In this document: one piece after another, positions 1 to 14,100 of the stretch | How positions within the stretch are numbered: the stretch's first letter is position 1 | How the letters are laid out: each line of letters begins with the position of its first letter | DNA from: Sclerurus mexicanus | Lineage: Eukaryota; Chordata; Aves; Passeriformes; Furnariidae | Assembly: GCA_013396755.1 (NCBI GenBank) | Contig: VWZF01005250.1 | Coordinates: 291,027-355,026 of the forward strand | Direction: 5' to 3' | DNA length: 64,000 nt | Position numbers and translations under genes: made by a program | The notes under the pieces: model-generated | Told to the model about the DNA's origin: nothing | Databases searched by the model: none | Seen by the model: only the letters and a program-made list of their open reading frames with translations

Positions 1-2217
1 GTTTTGGATGATTGTAAGTAAAGGAAACTACTAGTTTGATCTGTTGAGTACTATGCTTCTTAATTAACATCACTAAATATCTACAGCTTTTATGACAGTT
101 CTTCAAGAAATAAAAACACAACACAGTTCAACACACTACTAAATATCTTAGTCTGAGTAATCTGTTGTCTTATAAAATACAGTAAGATTTATGGGCTTTT
201 AAAACAAACACAGCCAAAAAGCTTTACAAGAAACCACCAACACAGTCACAAAAAACCCCCAAAAATTAATTACCGAGTTCACAAAAAAATTAAATAATGC
301 ACAAGGAAAATACTGAAAATGTTTATAACCAAATCTAAAAGTCATGAGAAACTTAAAACTGGTGTTGTGTTCATTAAAAAGACATAGAAAAAAAAAGCGC
401 TGAACTGTCTCAAACTTCAAGGGGGTTTATATTCAGAATTTATATTCAGAATTAGAATTTCAGTTGAGCGTCATGGGCAACTATGGTAAAGTTTATATGA
501 CCCCTAACTGCAACTTCACCCACAACCACTATTTGAATCCAGAACTTTCAATCAGTCCTAGGGGAGGGTTTGTCCAAAAGAGTTGGTACAAAACAAAGCA
601 AAAATACTTTTGAAAAATGTGATGAGAATTTTAGGAAAAACAACAGCAATTCCTCCAGCCGAAATTAAGCCCTAATTATGAAATTACAATATGTCAAACT
701 TTAATAGAGAATGCAGCACTTGCCGGTGAACTGTACTACATAATTTGGGGAAGAGCTGATGAACTGTGTTCTCACAATTTCAAAGGCTTTTATTTTGTTG
801 AAATAACTTCAGGTTATGTATTTTGTGAAATGAATGTCTTTTACAAGCACTATGTGCAAAGAAGGCCCAGTTCTGATTGAGTACTCTGATTATGACTGTA
901 ATGTTGCCATTGCATCAAAACAAAGATAAATACTTAGTTATTTTCTTTTTCCTTGTATTTTGACAATAAAACACTTTGGAGTGAGAAAAAAATTATGCTC
1001 TTAAACAATATATGGTGTTTAACTAATTGCAGGGAAGGAATTGTGAAATTGTGACAATATTTTGAATTTTTTTCCCTTTAATGAATACTTATGGACCAAG
1101 TCAGAGTTCTGGCAATATATTTAACAATTGCATTTGACAATCAGGCATTGATACTTTTTCTGGAGATGAATAATACCTAAACTAGACTTCACATAATATC
1201 AAGTATGTTTGCATTTTTATTGACCAATTTTGATCTTAAGGCTGCTTTCAAAGTAAACCATGTATTATTAGCAATGAAGACTGCAGTTTGCCATTTAATG
1301 ACCTGATACTGTATCTGTTCCCTGTTTTTGAACAGACTGATAATTCTTATAGAACAAACCAACTTTTACCTAAGCAAAACCTATTAATTTAGCTGTTGGC
1401 AAATAGTACAATGGGATATGAATTTTCTTGAACCAAGCACAATTCTGCCAAATGTTCAGAAACATTGCTTGGGCAATATTCAACCAGCTCTCTTACACGG
1501 TACTTTTTGTGTAATAGAAAAGACTCATTAACATTTTCCTATGAGAAATCTGAGTTTGTAAGGTTATTATATTTTCACGGCATTATCACAAATTGAATCC
1601 CTTTATCCAAAATAAATTAAACATTTGTTTCCTGGAGTACAATATTGGAATGAAAAAACAAGTCAAATGGCTTAATCAATAACTTTTTAATTTTAGGACT
1701 TGTCAGCTTTCCTGTTCTGTTTCAGATTTTTCCCTTCTAGCATCAATGATGACTGATTGAAGGGATATGTAAACGGGTGAAATGCCTCAACTTTGCAATT
1801 CAGTTGGAAAATATAATTTCATGTGGGAAATCTCACCTCTGCAGAAAAGTGTAAAAAAGTTCCAAGGTGTAATTGCAACAGGTGAAACAATCTCCTGGCC
1901 TAACAGCACCTGTCGAGGACACACTTGCAGCGGCATTTTGTACATCCTGGCACAGAAACCATCACTGGGGCAAGGAGGGGAGAGCTGATGCTACTGTACC
2001 AGCAAGGCCTGCCACTTCCAACCCTCGCCTTGGATCCCTCTGACAAGCCAAAACTGGCCACGATAGGGTTTTTTACTAAAATGATTGACTATTTACAGTG
2101 ACAGCCACTGCCTTTGGGCAGTACTAATATGATTCTTCTCATAGAGAGTAATAGCGTTTGGTGGGCACTGACAAGAGGGAGCTGCAACGTTTTATACTAC
2201 TATGGCTAATTTTGGAG
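1..2217. other. Non-coding AT-rich stretch
   Basis: I see no gene here on either strand. The open frames are under 80 codons, AT-rich and unlike any family I recognise. The only local structure I noted is a short perfect tandem duplication at 426-451. Several AATAAA-like hexamers occur, as expected by chance in AT-rich DNA, with no coding or exon structure leading into them. Confidence 0.6.
426..451. repeat. Two perfect copies of a 13-bp tandem unit
   Basis: The unit tttatattcagaa occurs twice head to tail (426-438 and 439-451), followed by a partly similar tail. This is typical of replication slippage and carries no functional implication by itself. Confidence 0.8.
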
Positions 2218-2241
2218 GAGGTCACCTCTGTCTGTGACCTC
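2218..2241. repeat. Perfect 8-bp inverted repeat with 8-nt loop
   Basis: gaggtcac (2218-2225) and gtgacctc (2234-2241) are exact reverse complements around an 8-base spacer. The arms contain AGGTCA and TGACCT, the core half-site of many nuclear receptors, here inverted with a 10-base spacing. Known inverted response elements usually have spacings of 0 to 3, so binding as a classic dimer site is not expected. Stems of this length occur by chance in a window this size. Confidence 0.6.
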
Positions 2242-5200
2242 ACACTGACATCTGGATCACACCGAGGCAGCAGGCGCAGCTTTTTATACATGTTTATTCT
2301 GGGGTGAGGTTGTAGTACAAGAGAGAACCTGAACAAGTGCTTCCCTGAGCTGGATCTTGGGTGTCCGGACAATACAGTGAACTCATTGGGGTTTTGATCA
2401 GTACAAATAACAAGTTCATAAATGAAAAGACTCCATTTAATTACAGAAAAAATAGCATGGTTGTTTCTAACACTGAAATGACAGATGATCTATAGGAAAC
2501 ATACTCAGAAATCGAGTGCTAAAAATAACAGTGCAACGCTGTGCAATAAGAAGAAAATAGTTACTCTTCAACCGTAATCACAGCAGAGCAACATTCCTAC
2601 CCAGGGAGGTGGGACTGCAATCGCATCACCCCCTCTTGTGTGGTTTCCTGACAGATGATCTGTTCATTTTTAACTCTTCAGGAGTGCAGTCAGGTTATGC
2701 TACTCTAACATCTTGTCTCCTGTTTATTTCTTTCACCATGCTTTCCGTACTCCCACTGTGCTGTGTCTCATCTGCCCTCACCATACTGCCTCTTCATTTA
2801 ATCACGCATCAGAAGTCTCCTTCTACCCTCCCATCTCACTACACTCAGTCTAATTTTCTCATTCACAGAGGAGGCTGTCCTCTCCTCCCTGCTTTAATTA
2901 TGACTCTGCATTAAAAATAAAAATAATAAAAGCTCATTTTCCTGAGACATAAGTTATTGATGCTCTGGCCCTGGAGAGATATACACACTTTCATTTAAAG
3001 TAATTTTAAACATGTTGTTTTTACCAAAAATATGTATTTAAGTAAATGAGAGCTGGGAATGTACCTTCTTTTTTGGCTGCCTGGCCCCCTTGGAGCTTTG
3101 CCTTGGGTGTGTAACTGAGAGACGGCCACTCATGCATGAAGAATCGAGGCTTAATTAATTGGATTGGAATTGTAAAATGGTGTACTTGATGTGGGTAAGG
3201 CACATTCCACACTTTTCCCCCATAAAGAATGTGACATTTTTGTGGAAGTGTTGAAGAGTGGGTCCAGGAGCCATCAGATGGATGAGACTTCATTAAATAG
3301 GTACAGCAGGGAACCCCTAGTCCTGTATCTCACACAGATTTTTCCCCACGCATTCATTTAATTAACTCTCAATCTGTATCTATGGTTCCAGAACAATTCT
3401 ATTTAATTTTTATGTTACATGTTATATGTAATTTATAGTACATAATAAATAGTTTGTGAGAGGTGGAGCCATGAATGGTTTGAAACAGGTTTTCCATGTC
3501 TAAATGAAGCTGCCACAGAAATAATTTTTCATTTCTGCCAAAATTAAAGTTCCATTTCTTTCTCTTCATGCTTGAAAAATGTTGTTAAAAAATCCCAAAT
3601 TATCCAGGAAAGTTTATCAGGTTTCAATAAAATAGTGACTTCATTGTTAGCAACTGCTTATTTCAATCTCTCATGAAATGGCTCCTTTCTATATTATAAG
3701 CATTGCATACAAAATAGAAATATATGGCTTCAAAATTCTGTTTAATGATATTTATTATAAAAATAAATTAAAAGGCATTCTGGGCCCTCTCTCATTTCCT
3801 CATAAAGCGCACTTTGCCTCCTTCTAAAATATACTAGTGCTGTGGTGGGGAAAGCAGTCTCAGAAATGCTTCTTGCACTCTGCTACTTTTTAGCATGGGA
3901 AGGAATAGGTTCTTAGGGGTAACTTCATCCACTAGTAACGAGAAATCACATTGGTTTGTGATCAGCAAGTATTTTAGAAAACAATGGTAATTGATTTTTC
4001 TTTAAAAATGTGTCCTGTAAGCTCATTGATTGTTTTCTTTGGTTTTCCAAGACCCATACCTTTTGAAGGTTCATGAAGCACCCTAACATATGTGGCAGTC
4101 CTTAAGTCTGATCCATCTTGCAGTATTTTAAGACTGGAATACATGTTGTTGCTCCTGAAGTGTGCAATCCACAGTCAGTGCATGGGTTTTAATGACCTTT
4201 CATGCAAGATCAAAGTGTAAAGAACACGCTTATTGCACCTATCTCCTTGTGGACAGTGACCCTGGCAAAATCATCTTTTTTTCCCCCCCATCATCCAAGA
4301 TATTTCACTGTAGAGATCTTCAGCATTGATATCCTTTTTCTTTGAAGCTACTGAGCTTTACAAAGCTGTTCCTCACGTTCAGAACAGTCTGAAATAGGAA
4401 ATAAAAGGATGTATGATAAGCCGTACATGTTTTAACAGCAGAGCAGCTTTCAGTAGCGCCAGTCAAGGTCTCCTTCCTTTTCTGTCAGTGATACAGTTTA
4501 TAAACTAGTGGAACCAGAATTCCATCATTCCTTATGAAGGTGAGGGGCAGGTTTTTATTCCTGTAGATGTCATATTAGTTACTCAAACACTCTGGTATGA
4601 ATACTTGAGTACTCCCCGAAGCTACCTATTGCTAGCTGTTTTGAAGTCTTGCATTGCTACCACCTAGAAATGTTGAGTAAGTCGTAGTAATTATGATATG
4701 CAGTGACACTTATGGTCTAAAATAAAGAACTGTTTGAACCTTGTAAAAGGGTAATAAAAAGTCATTTTCCCCTTCTTAGTGTTATGTGGGACCAAGGATT
4801 TTATCACCACTCTGTACAGGTCTGAAGCCCAAATGCTGCAAGTGCTGAGCAACTTTGAAAATGTGGCTATTATTGTAGCTAACCACCTAATACATATATA
4901 GCCCCACCTTATTTAAATAATGTAAACATCTTGATTCTACAAGTTTGAGCTGGAATTCTGTAAGCTGTCTCATGAGACTTTGAGTTGCTGCTTGAGCTGG
5001 AAAAATATTGTGATGCCTAGGCTTTCTTGTGGTAGTTTGGCATTTCATATTCAGGCCTGGGCAAAACTGGGGTGAGCACACATTTGCAAAAAATAAGAAA
5101 AGAAGAATGAAACCAAATTTCTCTGTAAATCTAATAAACATCAAGGAAATGTTCAGGTATGAGGCACTGCAAGTGGTTTATTCTTTCATTATCTGCCAAA

Positions 5201-5256
5201 CCTTACAAAGAAAACATCCAAGGTTTCCTTGTCTACTTCTTAGAGATGCTTTGTAC
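2242..5256. other. Non-coding stretch without recognisable gene
   Basis: Nothing here supports an exon or RNA gene. The open frames on both strands (up to 101 codons near 2609-2914) have low-complexity, serine- and leucine-rich translations of the kind produced by pyrimidine-rich DNA. Around 3400-3800 the sequence is strongly AT-rich. Confidence 0.6.
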
Positions 5257-5286
5257 AAAAAAGACTATTATAAAAAAGACTATGAG
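5257..5286. repeat. Imperfect 15-bp tandem duplication
   Basis: Two adjacent 15-base units begin with the same 12 bases (aaaaaagactat) and differ only in their last three. The unit lies inside a 119-codon open frame (5029-5388, plus strand). It appears there as a repeated lysine-lysine-aspartate-tyrosine motif, but nothing else suggests that the frame is a gene. Confidence 0.7.
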
Positions 5287-8200
5287 TTCTATGCATTCAC
5301 AAATAAGTTGAATTTAGTAAGTGCAGCTACAATAATTAATGCATCCAATGGTTCCTCACTGCTAGCAGTAGACACACTCATCTACTAATAGCCTTAAGTT
5401 AATAGTGTGCTGCTTTCCATCAGAAGGGACAACATGGAGAAAAATGTACCAGGTATTCATTTTCATTCTAAAGGCACTTTAATTCTGAGTTCCATGGTTC
5501 CAAAAGTGGCCTACCTTTTTATGAACTGGGAACAGGCCCCACTCTCATTTCTTTTAATAGATGAATGTGAGGGTAAGAAAAAGCCACCAAAGAAACAGTG
5601 TGTATAACAAATTAGAGTAAAAGGAGATTGATATGCTTCCAAGATGGTGATATAGCAGTCCATGCTGAGTTTACAGTGCTTGTGGTTTATAGCATGTGCC
5701 ATAATTACTTCAGCTTAGAGCTGAATTGACTTTGAAAATCCAGAAAGAGTTACTGAGGCTATAAAAAGTGATACTTTGACTTGAATGAATTTGTTCCAAG
5801 AGGGAGAAATTGAATTTAAAAATGAAATTTCAACTTGCATGCTGCTTTCTGAGGCAGGTCCAGGAAAAATGTCTCTTTGGTTCAGCCACCTATTTTGCTG
5901 CATAACTAGGACTGATGTCAAAATCTTAGATCAGAAACCACGTACAGAGAAAGCTATGGTACACAGAAAAGACAGATATAAGCAGCTTCCATAGCAAATT
6001 GAGAAGGCATTTTCTATTGAAAAAGATTATTTATGCAATTAGTAGTTGAGCGACTGAGTCTTTATGTAAGGACAGTATTCTAAGACAAAGGCTCACTTGA
6101 AGTATAAATACAGTATAAATGCAGTTGTGGCAGCTGCATAGAAACCATGGAACAATCTTCAGTCAAAGGAAAGTTGGGAAGGTGGTATCCAAGCACTTCC
6201 AAGGACAACCCCTTACAGTTAAAAAAAATAATGCCAAAATAAAACAAAGAGTAAAATCAAAAGATTCCCCAAATAAGGGTTTTTTTTCCTAGAGCCAGAT
6301 GACATAATTTGGAATCTAGGGTGGCAAAAAAAATGGCCATCTCCTGCCTTGGTTTCCCTGGCAAACCACAAAGTAACTATTTGCATATCACAGTAACATA
6401 TCTGAATTCCTGCCATTACCTATAGCTTTCCCAGCAAGTTTTCAGTCACTGACACAAATAGCAGCCATCCAGAAAAACTGGTGAGCTCTGATTGTTACCA
6501 GTCCATTGGAAAACAACTTTGAGTAAGCACATTTGCTACAAGAGGTGAGGTTCCTGAGGTACACAAAACCACATGAAAGGCACAGAACCTTCTAGTCTGA
6601 GTACAATAAGGCAGTGGTGAACATGCTACATATGAGATTTCATGGCTCTTTCTCAGATACATTGGCACTTTAGCTTGCTAATGCCAAACTGGCCCACCCC
6701 TCTGAAAGGTTCTGCAGAACGTTACAGGTTTGTTTGTTTCGCAGTGTCATTTTTATTTAACCAATTTTCCCTAAACTCATGACATTTTTGCCCCCATGCA
6801 GGTGAGCACTTCTATTATCAGTAGTAGCTGTGCTTGGCCTGCATGCTTCACATATAATAGGTATCCATAACAAGTACTATATAAATAGTACAAAAATTTG
6901 ATGTAAATAAGTATAGAGTAGAAGTTATTGTGGCTTGATGGGCAAAGGAGCCTTTCTTTCATGCACTGGGACCAGTTCAGCAATGTATGTAAGGAAGTCA
7001 TTTCTGCAGAGCGTGTTTTGCAGTCCCCAGTCCGTATGAGGGTTGAGTGCTGGCCATGAAACAGTTCGGCCAAGAGCCCCACCTCTCATACATTGCTGCT
7101 GCTAGACTGCCTTTGAGCAGCAGTAGCACAGATGCAGGAGGAACGTCTGAGCTCAGGCAGGACCGGCCACATCAAGTGTTAGCAGTGCCCGAACAGGCCA
7201 AGCTATCCAGCACAGCACGTACCAACCAGCGTCATCCTTCCTCAGCTTCAGAGTCTCTCCATTCAGGAATACACTCTCATCCTAATTCTCTTCCTTGGCT
7301 TTAGTTTCAGCAATGTCTCTTATACATCATTTCATCTTTTCGTGACCTCTCAAGACATTTGCATCTCTTTGCCTCCTTGGAGGAGCTGCCCAACTCATTC
7401 ACTACCCACTCCTTGTTCTTTTCCTTCCAGGTCCTCAGTTTAACAAGATGAGTTGCAAATATCTCTACCAGGCATTTTTACAGGCTCACTCAAGATTGAG
7501 TAATACTGATTTAGCTCAGTTTTCCACAGAAACATTAAAGACTTAGCAGAGACCACGAAAGACCCTTAAGAAGGCTAAGGAAAAATATCTGAGGAACTGC
7601 ACTTTTGAATAAAATATAACTCATAAATCTGCAATGCAGCTAACAATCACACAACTCATTCATTGAATAGATTTCAACAAAGTAAACATTAACAACATTA
7701 AATTTATTTTTGGGACACTCAGCTTCGTTGAGTGATACCGCTTTCCTTTTCCTGGGAACAAATGGCTACATATCCAATAAGAAACTTTATCTTTCACTCA
7801 CAAAGCCTGTCATATGAATAATGGGATTGCAGCATTGGAGATAACATATATAAAATTTAAAACAAAAAATATTTTTCTCTATAAAATAATATTTTTAGCT
7901 TGTAGAAAGTTCTATAATTTATTAATCTACTTGTATCTGTATATTCTAACAAAAAAGCTTTCATAGTACAATGCAAGCAGATTTGTTGAAATTCAGATTA
8001 TTTACAGGAAATCAGAAATATATTATTCTTACTAACTTAAACTGAAAATTTAAACTGAAAGCCTTCATTTAAGTGACTTAATCATACCGAGAAAGCATGT
8101 AATAAAATAATGACCTCTATTACGGATCATAAGTAGCAATCAAGTCTCTACAAAATAATGATCAAGCCAGATAATAGGTCTGATTACATGCAGAATCCTG

Positions 8201-9309
8201 TGCTTCTCCTCTGTTTTATTTCCAGAGTGTGAAATAGAAATTGACTTATGAGAAGATGCTTGGCCAACAACAGAGGGGAGTCTAAGTAAACTGAAGAATG
8301 CCTATTAAGCCTAGAGGAAGTCTAAATTGGGGTAGCTTACCTCTTCTTCCTGATGCCTCACTGTGCACATCGTAACAATTTAAACGCCCTTAAGACTCAC
8401 TTAGACATGTGCACTGAGCTTATTTAGTTACTTAGGCAAACTAAGTAAGGTGTAACTTCCATATTGCGTCTAAATACACTGCAAATTCCAAATTAGTACA
8501 GCTCATATTTGAAGAGGTCAGAAAAGAGTAGTAAATAAAGAAAAGCAACTAACTGTAAAGAGAAAGAAACTACAAAAAAAGCACCACCTCTGCAGTCATC
8601 TTTTGGTGCTTTGCCAGCCTGTGAGGTTCCCCAGTGCAGCCAGCGGTCCAAGCAGACCTGTGGAGCTTAACAGAGTCCTAAGTTTCAAAGATGGTTCCAT
8701 CAGCGGCAGCATTCCTGATACTGTAGGTCCACTCCCACACATCAGGGCCTCATAACCCCACATTTCCCAAATCTTTGGGATGTGCTAAAACTCCTTGACC
8801 TGCAAACACATACCTGACAAATCTGCTTGTTGGGGTCTTTTTTTAGTTAGGGATTTGTTCCTCCTGCTTTTCTTTCTGACAGAGGCATGAAGCATTGACA
8901 TGCTAATCTCTCTCAGTCTTCCATAAGAAAAATACAAGATTAATTCCTCTATATTTCTGCAATTACCAATCAACAACTTTGATTTCATAATTTATATGTC
9001 AAAGTCTTTACATTTTCAAAGCAACACTTGCTATCCCAGTTGCAAGAATCTAGTCTCCCTGGAAATAGTAAATCCTAGATACTGAAGATAAAAGATATAT
9101 CCATATGACAAGGAGGAGAGAGATTCAAATCCCTCTTTTCGCTCCAAACTGGCTGAAACCAGCTAGTTCTGGGGCAGAAGGTCTAATTAAAACTACAGTA
9201 ACTGCTACTTTAGCATGGCGTTAGGATATATGAAGACTCCTCGTTTCAAAGGATTCTCGGTAATCCAAATACCAGACACTTGCAATTACTATAGGAAGTA
9301 ATTTCTACC
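5287..9309. other. Non-coding stretch without recognisable gene
   Basis: I found no gene. A short 11-bp tandem duplication (agtataaatac / agtataaatgc) lies at 6101-6122. A six-base stem (cactca / tgagtg) occurs near 7715-7733. Around 7840-8160 the DNA is very AT-rich. The open frames here (up to 101 codons) look random. Confidence 0.6.
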
Positions 9310-9324
9310 TTTTTTTTTTTTTTT
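9310..9324. repeat. 15-T homopolymer followed by CAG
   Basis: An uninterrupted run of 15 T is followed directly by CAG, which superficially resembles a splice acceptor. The downstream sequence meets stop codons quickly in the frames I read and no matching donor-bounded exon is evident. On the minus strand the run would be a poly-A tail, but no AATAAA lies in the 30 bases before it, so a processed pseudogene is not supported. Confidence 0.75.
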
Positions 9325-10929
9325 CAGTCAGAACAACTAATAGGGCCCTACTCAGGTTCTCTCTCAGCTCCCTCAGGAGTATTACCTTGTGCTCATCTTT
9401 CCTATAACCACCACGGCACAATTTATGCCAAAGGGGAGGAAACTCCCTTGTTCACCTTGTGCTGGAATCCCTTCTAATGGAATCCACTCTGCAAAGCTTG
9501 ATGAGCGGGACGAGGAACAGAGTAAACTTGACTACAGCTTAGTTGTCAAAGGACAGGGACCGCATATACACCTCTGAGAGATACATGTCTATCCACAGAA
9601 TTTGAGAGACCTCCATACCCTCCCTAAAATACTGTGTCTGCGATTCACAACTAAAACAGTCACCCACTGAGAGTATTACCAATGGCTTTTGCAAACTTTC
9701 CATTTCACTGTCTTCATTCAGTATAAAAAAGCCTGGGCTTGTTTGTTTAGTAGCTGTATAGAACCTACAGTAATAACAAAAAAATACCTTAGATACTACA
9801 ATGGTGATTCATGATGATATGACCAGGTTATTCTAAATTCCTAACTTGTTACAGGAAAATTAAAAGCTTCTCATTTTGCTAACAAAATGTTTTGTTTGCC
9901 CGTTAGCTCCACCCCAGTAGAGTCTCAAAGAATAGCCTGAAGCCATTCAAATAGCACTCAACAAACCAGATTATCTGTTTTGATGCCCACATTTGCCAAC
10001 TAGAACTCTAACTCAAAGTCAAGTGCTGATTAATAGTGACATCAAAGCCAAGGCTTTAAGAATAGGTTTCATCAGTAGAATGAGGTTTGTGTGGGCTAGG
10101 CACCTAAGTGAAATCCATTGCCTGTTATACATAAAACTACAGAAATGACTAAGGTTTGCACATTACAGAGAGCCAAGAAAGCATGTACAGAAAAGGCAGA
10201 GACAGCACAGAAAGCCATCACAAGCTCAATAAATGAAAGAATGTATAAGAACATATTGACAGCATTGTCGAAAATTAAATAGGAAATAATTTTCTTTATA
10301 CATATGTCAAACAACTGCTCCATCTCCAATCCACTGTCTAGGCAGAGGAGAACAAAATCTGGTGAGACTCAGAGAGGAAGAGGGTACAGTACTTTTTTTA
10401 TCTACTTACCATCAGCTTAAATAGCCTCTTACTTACTGGAGATATATATAGACATCATATATCCCAGCATGTGCAGGCCAAACTAGTTCAAATTCAACAG
10501 TTTTCTCAGTAGGACCCTGGCCTACCAGGTAGGGGTCAGGAGAGCCTCCTTGAATGCAGGTTTGGTTGTATCTTGCTTCAACATGAGGCAGTGACTCCCT
10601 TAACATTCCGTCAGAGAGCAATCTGCCGTCCATAAGAGCAGGCACAGCAGCAGTTTTCAACTCCACTACGAGCACCGTGGGCACGTTCGCATTGGTATGC
10701 CACTGTGCTAATGTGTGCACCACAAACACAGCCCCTTTCTGGTCACAGTGCCAGAAAACATGCTAAGAGTGAGCTTTGACGATACCTTTTGGGGAAAGCT
10801 CAAAATGCCACGAGCAGGTCTTGAACATTATAGTAATGCTCTGGGAAGGTGTTATTAGCACCTAGAAAGGGCTCTGGGCAATGACAGCTTGTGTGGTAGA
10901 CACAATGAATCCACAGATATTCGGGGAAT
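9325..10929. other. Non-coding stretch without recognisable gene
   Basis: No gene is supported. The minus-strand frame at 10433-10729 (98 codons) is somewhat richer in CpG and has a more varied amino-acid composition than its neighbours. I do not recognise its translation and see no splice or promoter context, so I do not call it a gene. Confidence 0.55.
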
Positions 10930-11115
10930 CAGTTGCTTGTGGGGAGAGCTGCAGTGAGCTAATTCTCTGAAAAGAGCTTATGGATAACTATGAGGAAACC
11001 ATAATTGCACATTGTTCCTATCTAATGCAGCATTTTAGCACTAAAGTTCCAATTGTAATTGCTAATTGAGAGGTGTTTAATAATTGAATAAATGCTAAGT
11101 AATAATTTAATAGAG
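10930..11115. promoter_or_regulatory. TAAT-rich block, candidate conserved non-coding element
   Basis: This block contains closely packed homeodomain-type cores (TAATT and ATTA), notably around 11050-11110 where several lie within 60 bases. Such clustering is common in developmental enhancers of vertebrates. It can also arise in ordinary AT-rich DNA. The call is an inference from motif density alone, since cross-species conservation cannot be seen here. Confidence 0.22.
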
Positions 11116-14100
11116 TACTTTGTTTACAAATATCTGTACACAATATGCTCTTTTAATACCACAAACAGCACTGCTTGTCAATGCTGTTCTTTAGGAGAGC
11201 TGTGTCGTACTGTACTATCTGCTACAAAGTAGCTGCAGCCTTATGAACTCAGCCTGAAACACACTACTATACATATTGATTCTGAGCATAAATATTGTCA
11301 CATAGCATAGTTTTATCAATTTAATTTTTAAAACTTTGTCAAAATAAATTTGGCAATTTAAGTTTTTAAAAAATTGATCAAGATGCCTTATTAACCACAT
11401 TTATTTTTATCTGAAAAAGAAAAAAAAATCAGATTCCTTACATCTTACAGTAGCTGTTTCTGTATTAAGACTGCCAGTACCGCAGGGCAGAGATTGCCTT
11501 ATGTTACATGCATGCAACACAATATACATACTTATATCCCTCATATAATATTAATAATAAAACAGTAACAGAAACAGAAAACCTTAACATGAGCTCAGCA
11601 AAATGGTCTAGAAGGAGAAAAAGGCAGAATAATCAGACATGAAAAAAATACAGTTCTTTATGAGTCAAGAGCTGGGCTCAATGTTGAGCTAGATTTTCTC
11701 CCAAACCTATAAGATGTGCTGTTGAAGGGCATTATCCTTCCCTCTGGGAATGAGATACAAAGATTAAGCATTATAGCAAAGACCCTGAAGAAATGATTCA
11801 CACTCTTGAACATTTTTTTTCAAATACCCTTTCACATACAGAGTGGATCTGTTTTTCCTCATGCTTTGAGGCATGGGAAAGCATGGGGCATGCTTATCCT
11901 CAGAGAGTTGGCCCTATCCCCAGCTATGCAGAGCTAACATGATGATGTTCTCTGCAGAGCTAGGAGGCCGAAAGTCTTCTCTCTGCTTTCTCTCTGGCCT
12001 CTACAAGTCAACTTAGTAAACTGAGACAGCTTTTATGTGCCGCATAGAAACGGAGCAATTAGGGAATTTGTCAATAAGCATACACTACAGACAGCAAACA
12101 TGTTGGTGAAACTCATCTTGACACACCTCCTGAAACCTGCTTGAGGAAAGGCCTGCAAGTGGGGCAGTTATGAAAAGCTACCACTGGGTGTCAGAGCTAA
12201 AGATAAATGGCCAGACTGAAAAAATGCTGAATGCAGACCCAGAGAGACTGCTGATAAAATTTCTCTATCTGCAAGTCTCTATCCAGACAGTAGAGGGCTG
12301 CAAAATTTCTCCAGCAGAGGGAAGGTTTAATCTGACAGGAGACAGGACTGAGCCTGTGCCTGACCCTGCCGAGGAGCTCGGCTTAGTGCCAGGCTAGAAA
12401 ACAGCCCATTTCAGATAAATCAGGGCAGCACTAGTCAAGGTAGGCAGGTATTTGGGAGTAATTTGCCAGCAAATGAGTGATGTGGACAGGCCTTGAGTAC
12501 ATCAAGTGAGTGACTGAACCTTGGCTGCTTGCAGGGCAGCTTTGGCTCGCCCAATGCCCCTTGCATTGATCAAATACAGGGCAGGGGAAATGGTGCCAAC
12601 TTCACACCTGGGCTGATTATCCCTTCAGGCCCCAGGTAGGTTTAAATCTTCTTTATGATTGAAATACGCCTTATTAAGATGGCTACAACACATTTCTGGC
12701 TCCCTGTTTTGTACAACATCCCCTCATGACTGCTTAGCAGAAACCCCGCTTGCTTTGTTGCCTTCGTGGTGAAGACTCACAGTTTCCACAGGTGCTGAAA
12801 ACAGCAAACGGGAACCCAAAGCACAGGTTGGCACTTGGTCACTTTTGGGCCTCTCCTGGCTGCAACAGTCACTCCTTTTTGACAATCTCCTTTCAAGGAA
12901 GACAAGGTAGGAGACATTAGGGTTCTCAAGCCAATTATCCCTCCCCAGAGTCACTCCAGAGCAGCTCCAGCCTGCTTTGGGAAGCCTTATTTTTTATCTG
13001 CTCTACTCATGGGCTTTACTCCCAGCTGTAATTAGTCCCTCCCTTACATACTTCACCCTTTGCTCTTGTCTAGGTTCTACATTTGACATTGATCTCTCTG
13101 TGAGTGAGTCCTGTGTTACGAGGGAGGGACAATGAGAGTGCTTGCTCTGAAGGTGTAATACGGACCCTGCTCTATCAAAGGCACGGGCACAAATGTACTT
13201 CAGTGCTCCTGGCAATCCCTGGCAGTGGGGTCACCCCCCATAAATATGCAACAGGGAAATGCTTGGAGAACAGTGATACTGAGATGCTGAAGAGTGACAG
13301 TTCTGGAGGAATAAATTACCCCCTCAAAGCCTGTGTGATTTCCTGCCTCATACACTGAAGCATCACGACACAGAATAGCCTTACTAACTGAGAGGGAGAT
13401 TTGGGGCTTTGGGGTTTATTTTGCTCAGAGACACCAGTGTCTTGAGAGAGATAATACACTTTATCAGGCCACACAAGAAAGCTGGAAAAAGCAGCTACAT
13501 TTTCCAGAACACAGGACCTGCATGAGGTCATTTGGTGTTTTGATCCTTTGAACATCATCACTCTTGGCTCAGTTTGAGCACTGCATCTTTCCAAAGGCAC
13601 TAATTGATTTGGCTCTGCACAAGATGAATAAGAAGATGACAACTAAAAATTTATTATTGAATAGAATGCTGAGGAATGAGTAATATACCTCTTTCCCACT
13701 AATTTCCATAATAGGTTCTAATTAAATATGGCAAAGAAAAAGATAGGTAGGTTGCCCTGTTCAGGAACAGGTAGTTCATCCAAGCAACAAATTTGTGGTA
13801 TGGCTGTTTGGCATTTACCTCTAGCCTAGAAATTTGTACCAATTATCTTACCATTAGTGGAACATGGTACATCACAGATTGCATACTCCAGGCATCTAAT
13901 TTCAAGGGCAGGAAAGGCATATCGAAAACATCATTTTCTAATTCTGTAGATGAGGGTTTGTTTACACAATCTTATACCATTTCAGATGAATGGAGGCAAG
14001 ATCAGTAGAAAAAATTAGCTTTCCTATAGATAATGTGAGCCTCAGCAGCCCTATTTCTTAAGGCTTATATTAATGTCAATACAAGTTTCAAGGGATTACC

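Noticed and set aside
1989..2070. Phrase cacttccaaccctcg as a CR1 3' end
   Set aside because: Only a few bases match and the rest of the CR1 tail is absent on both sides.
9310..9330. T15 followed by CAG as a splice acceptor
   Set aside because: Downstream frames close quickly and no exon with a donor was evident. A long T run before CAG is expected by chance at homopolymers.
10433..10729. 98-codon minus-strand frame with varied composition
   Set aside because: It has no recognisable similarity, no flanking splice sites and no conserved context.
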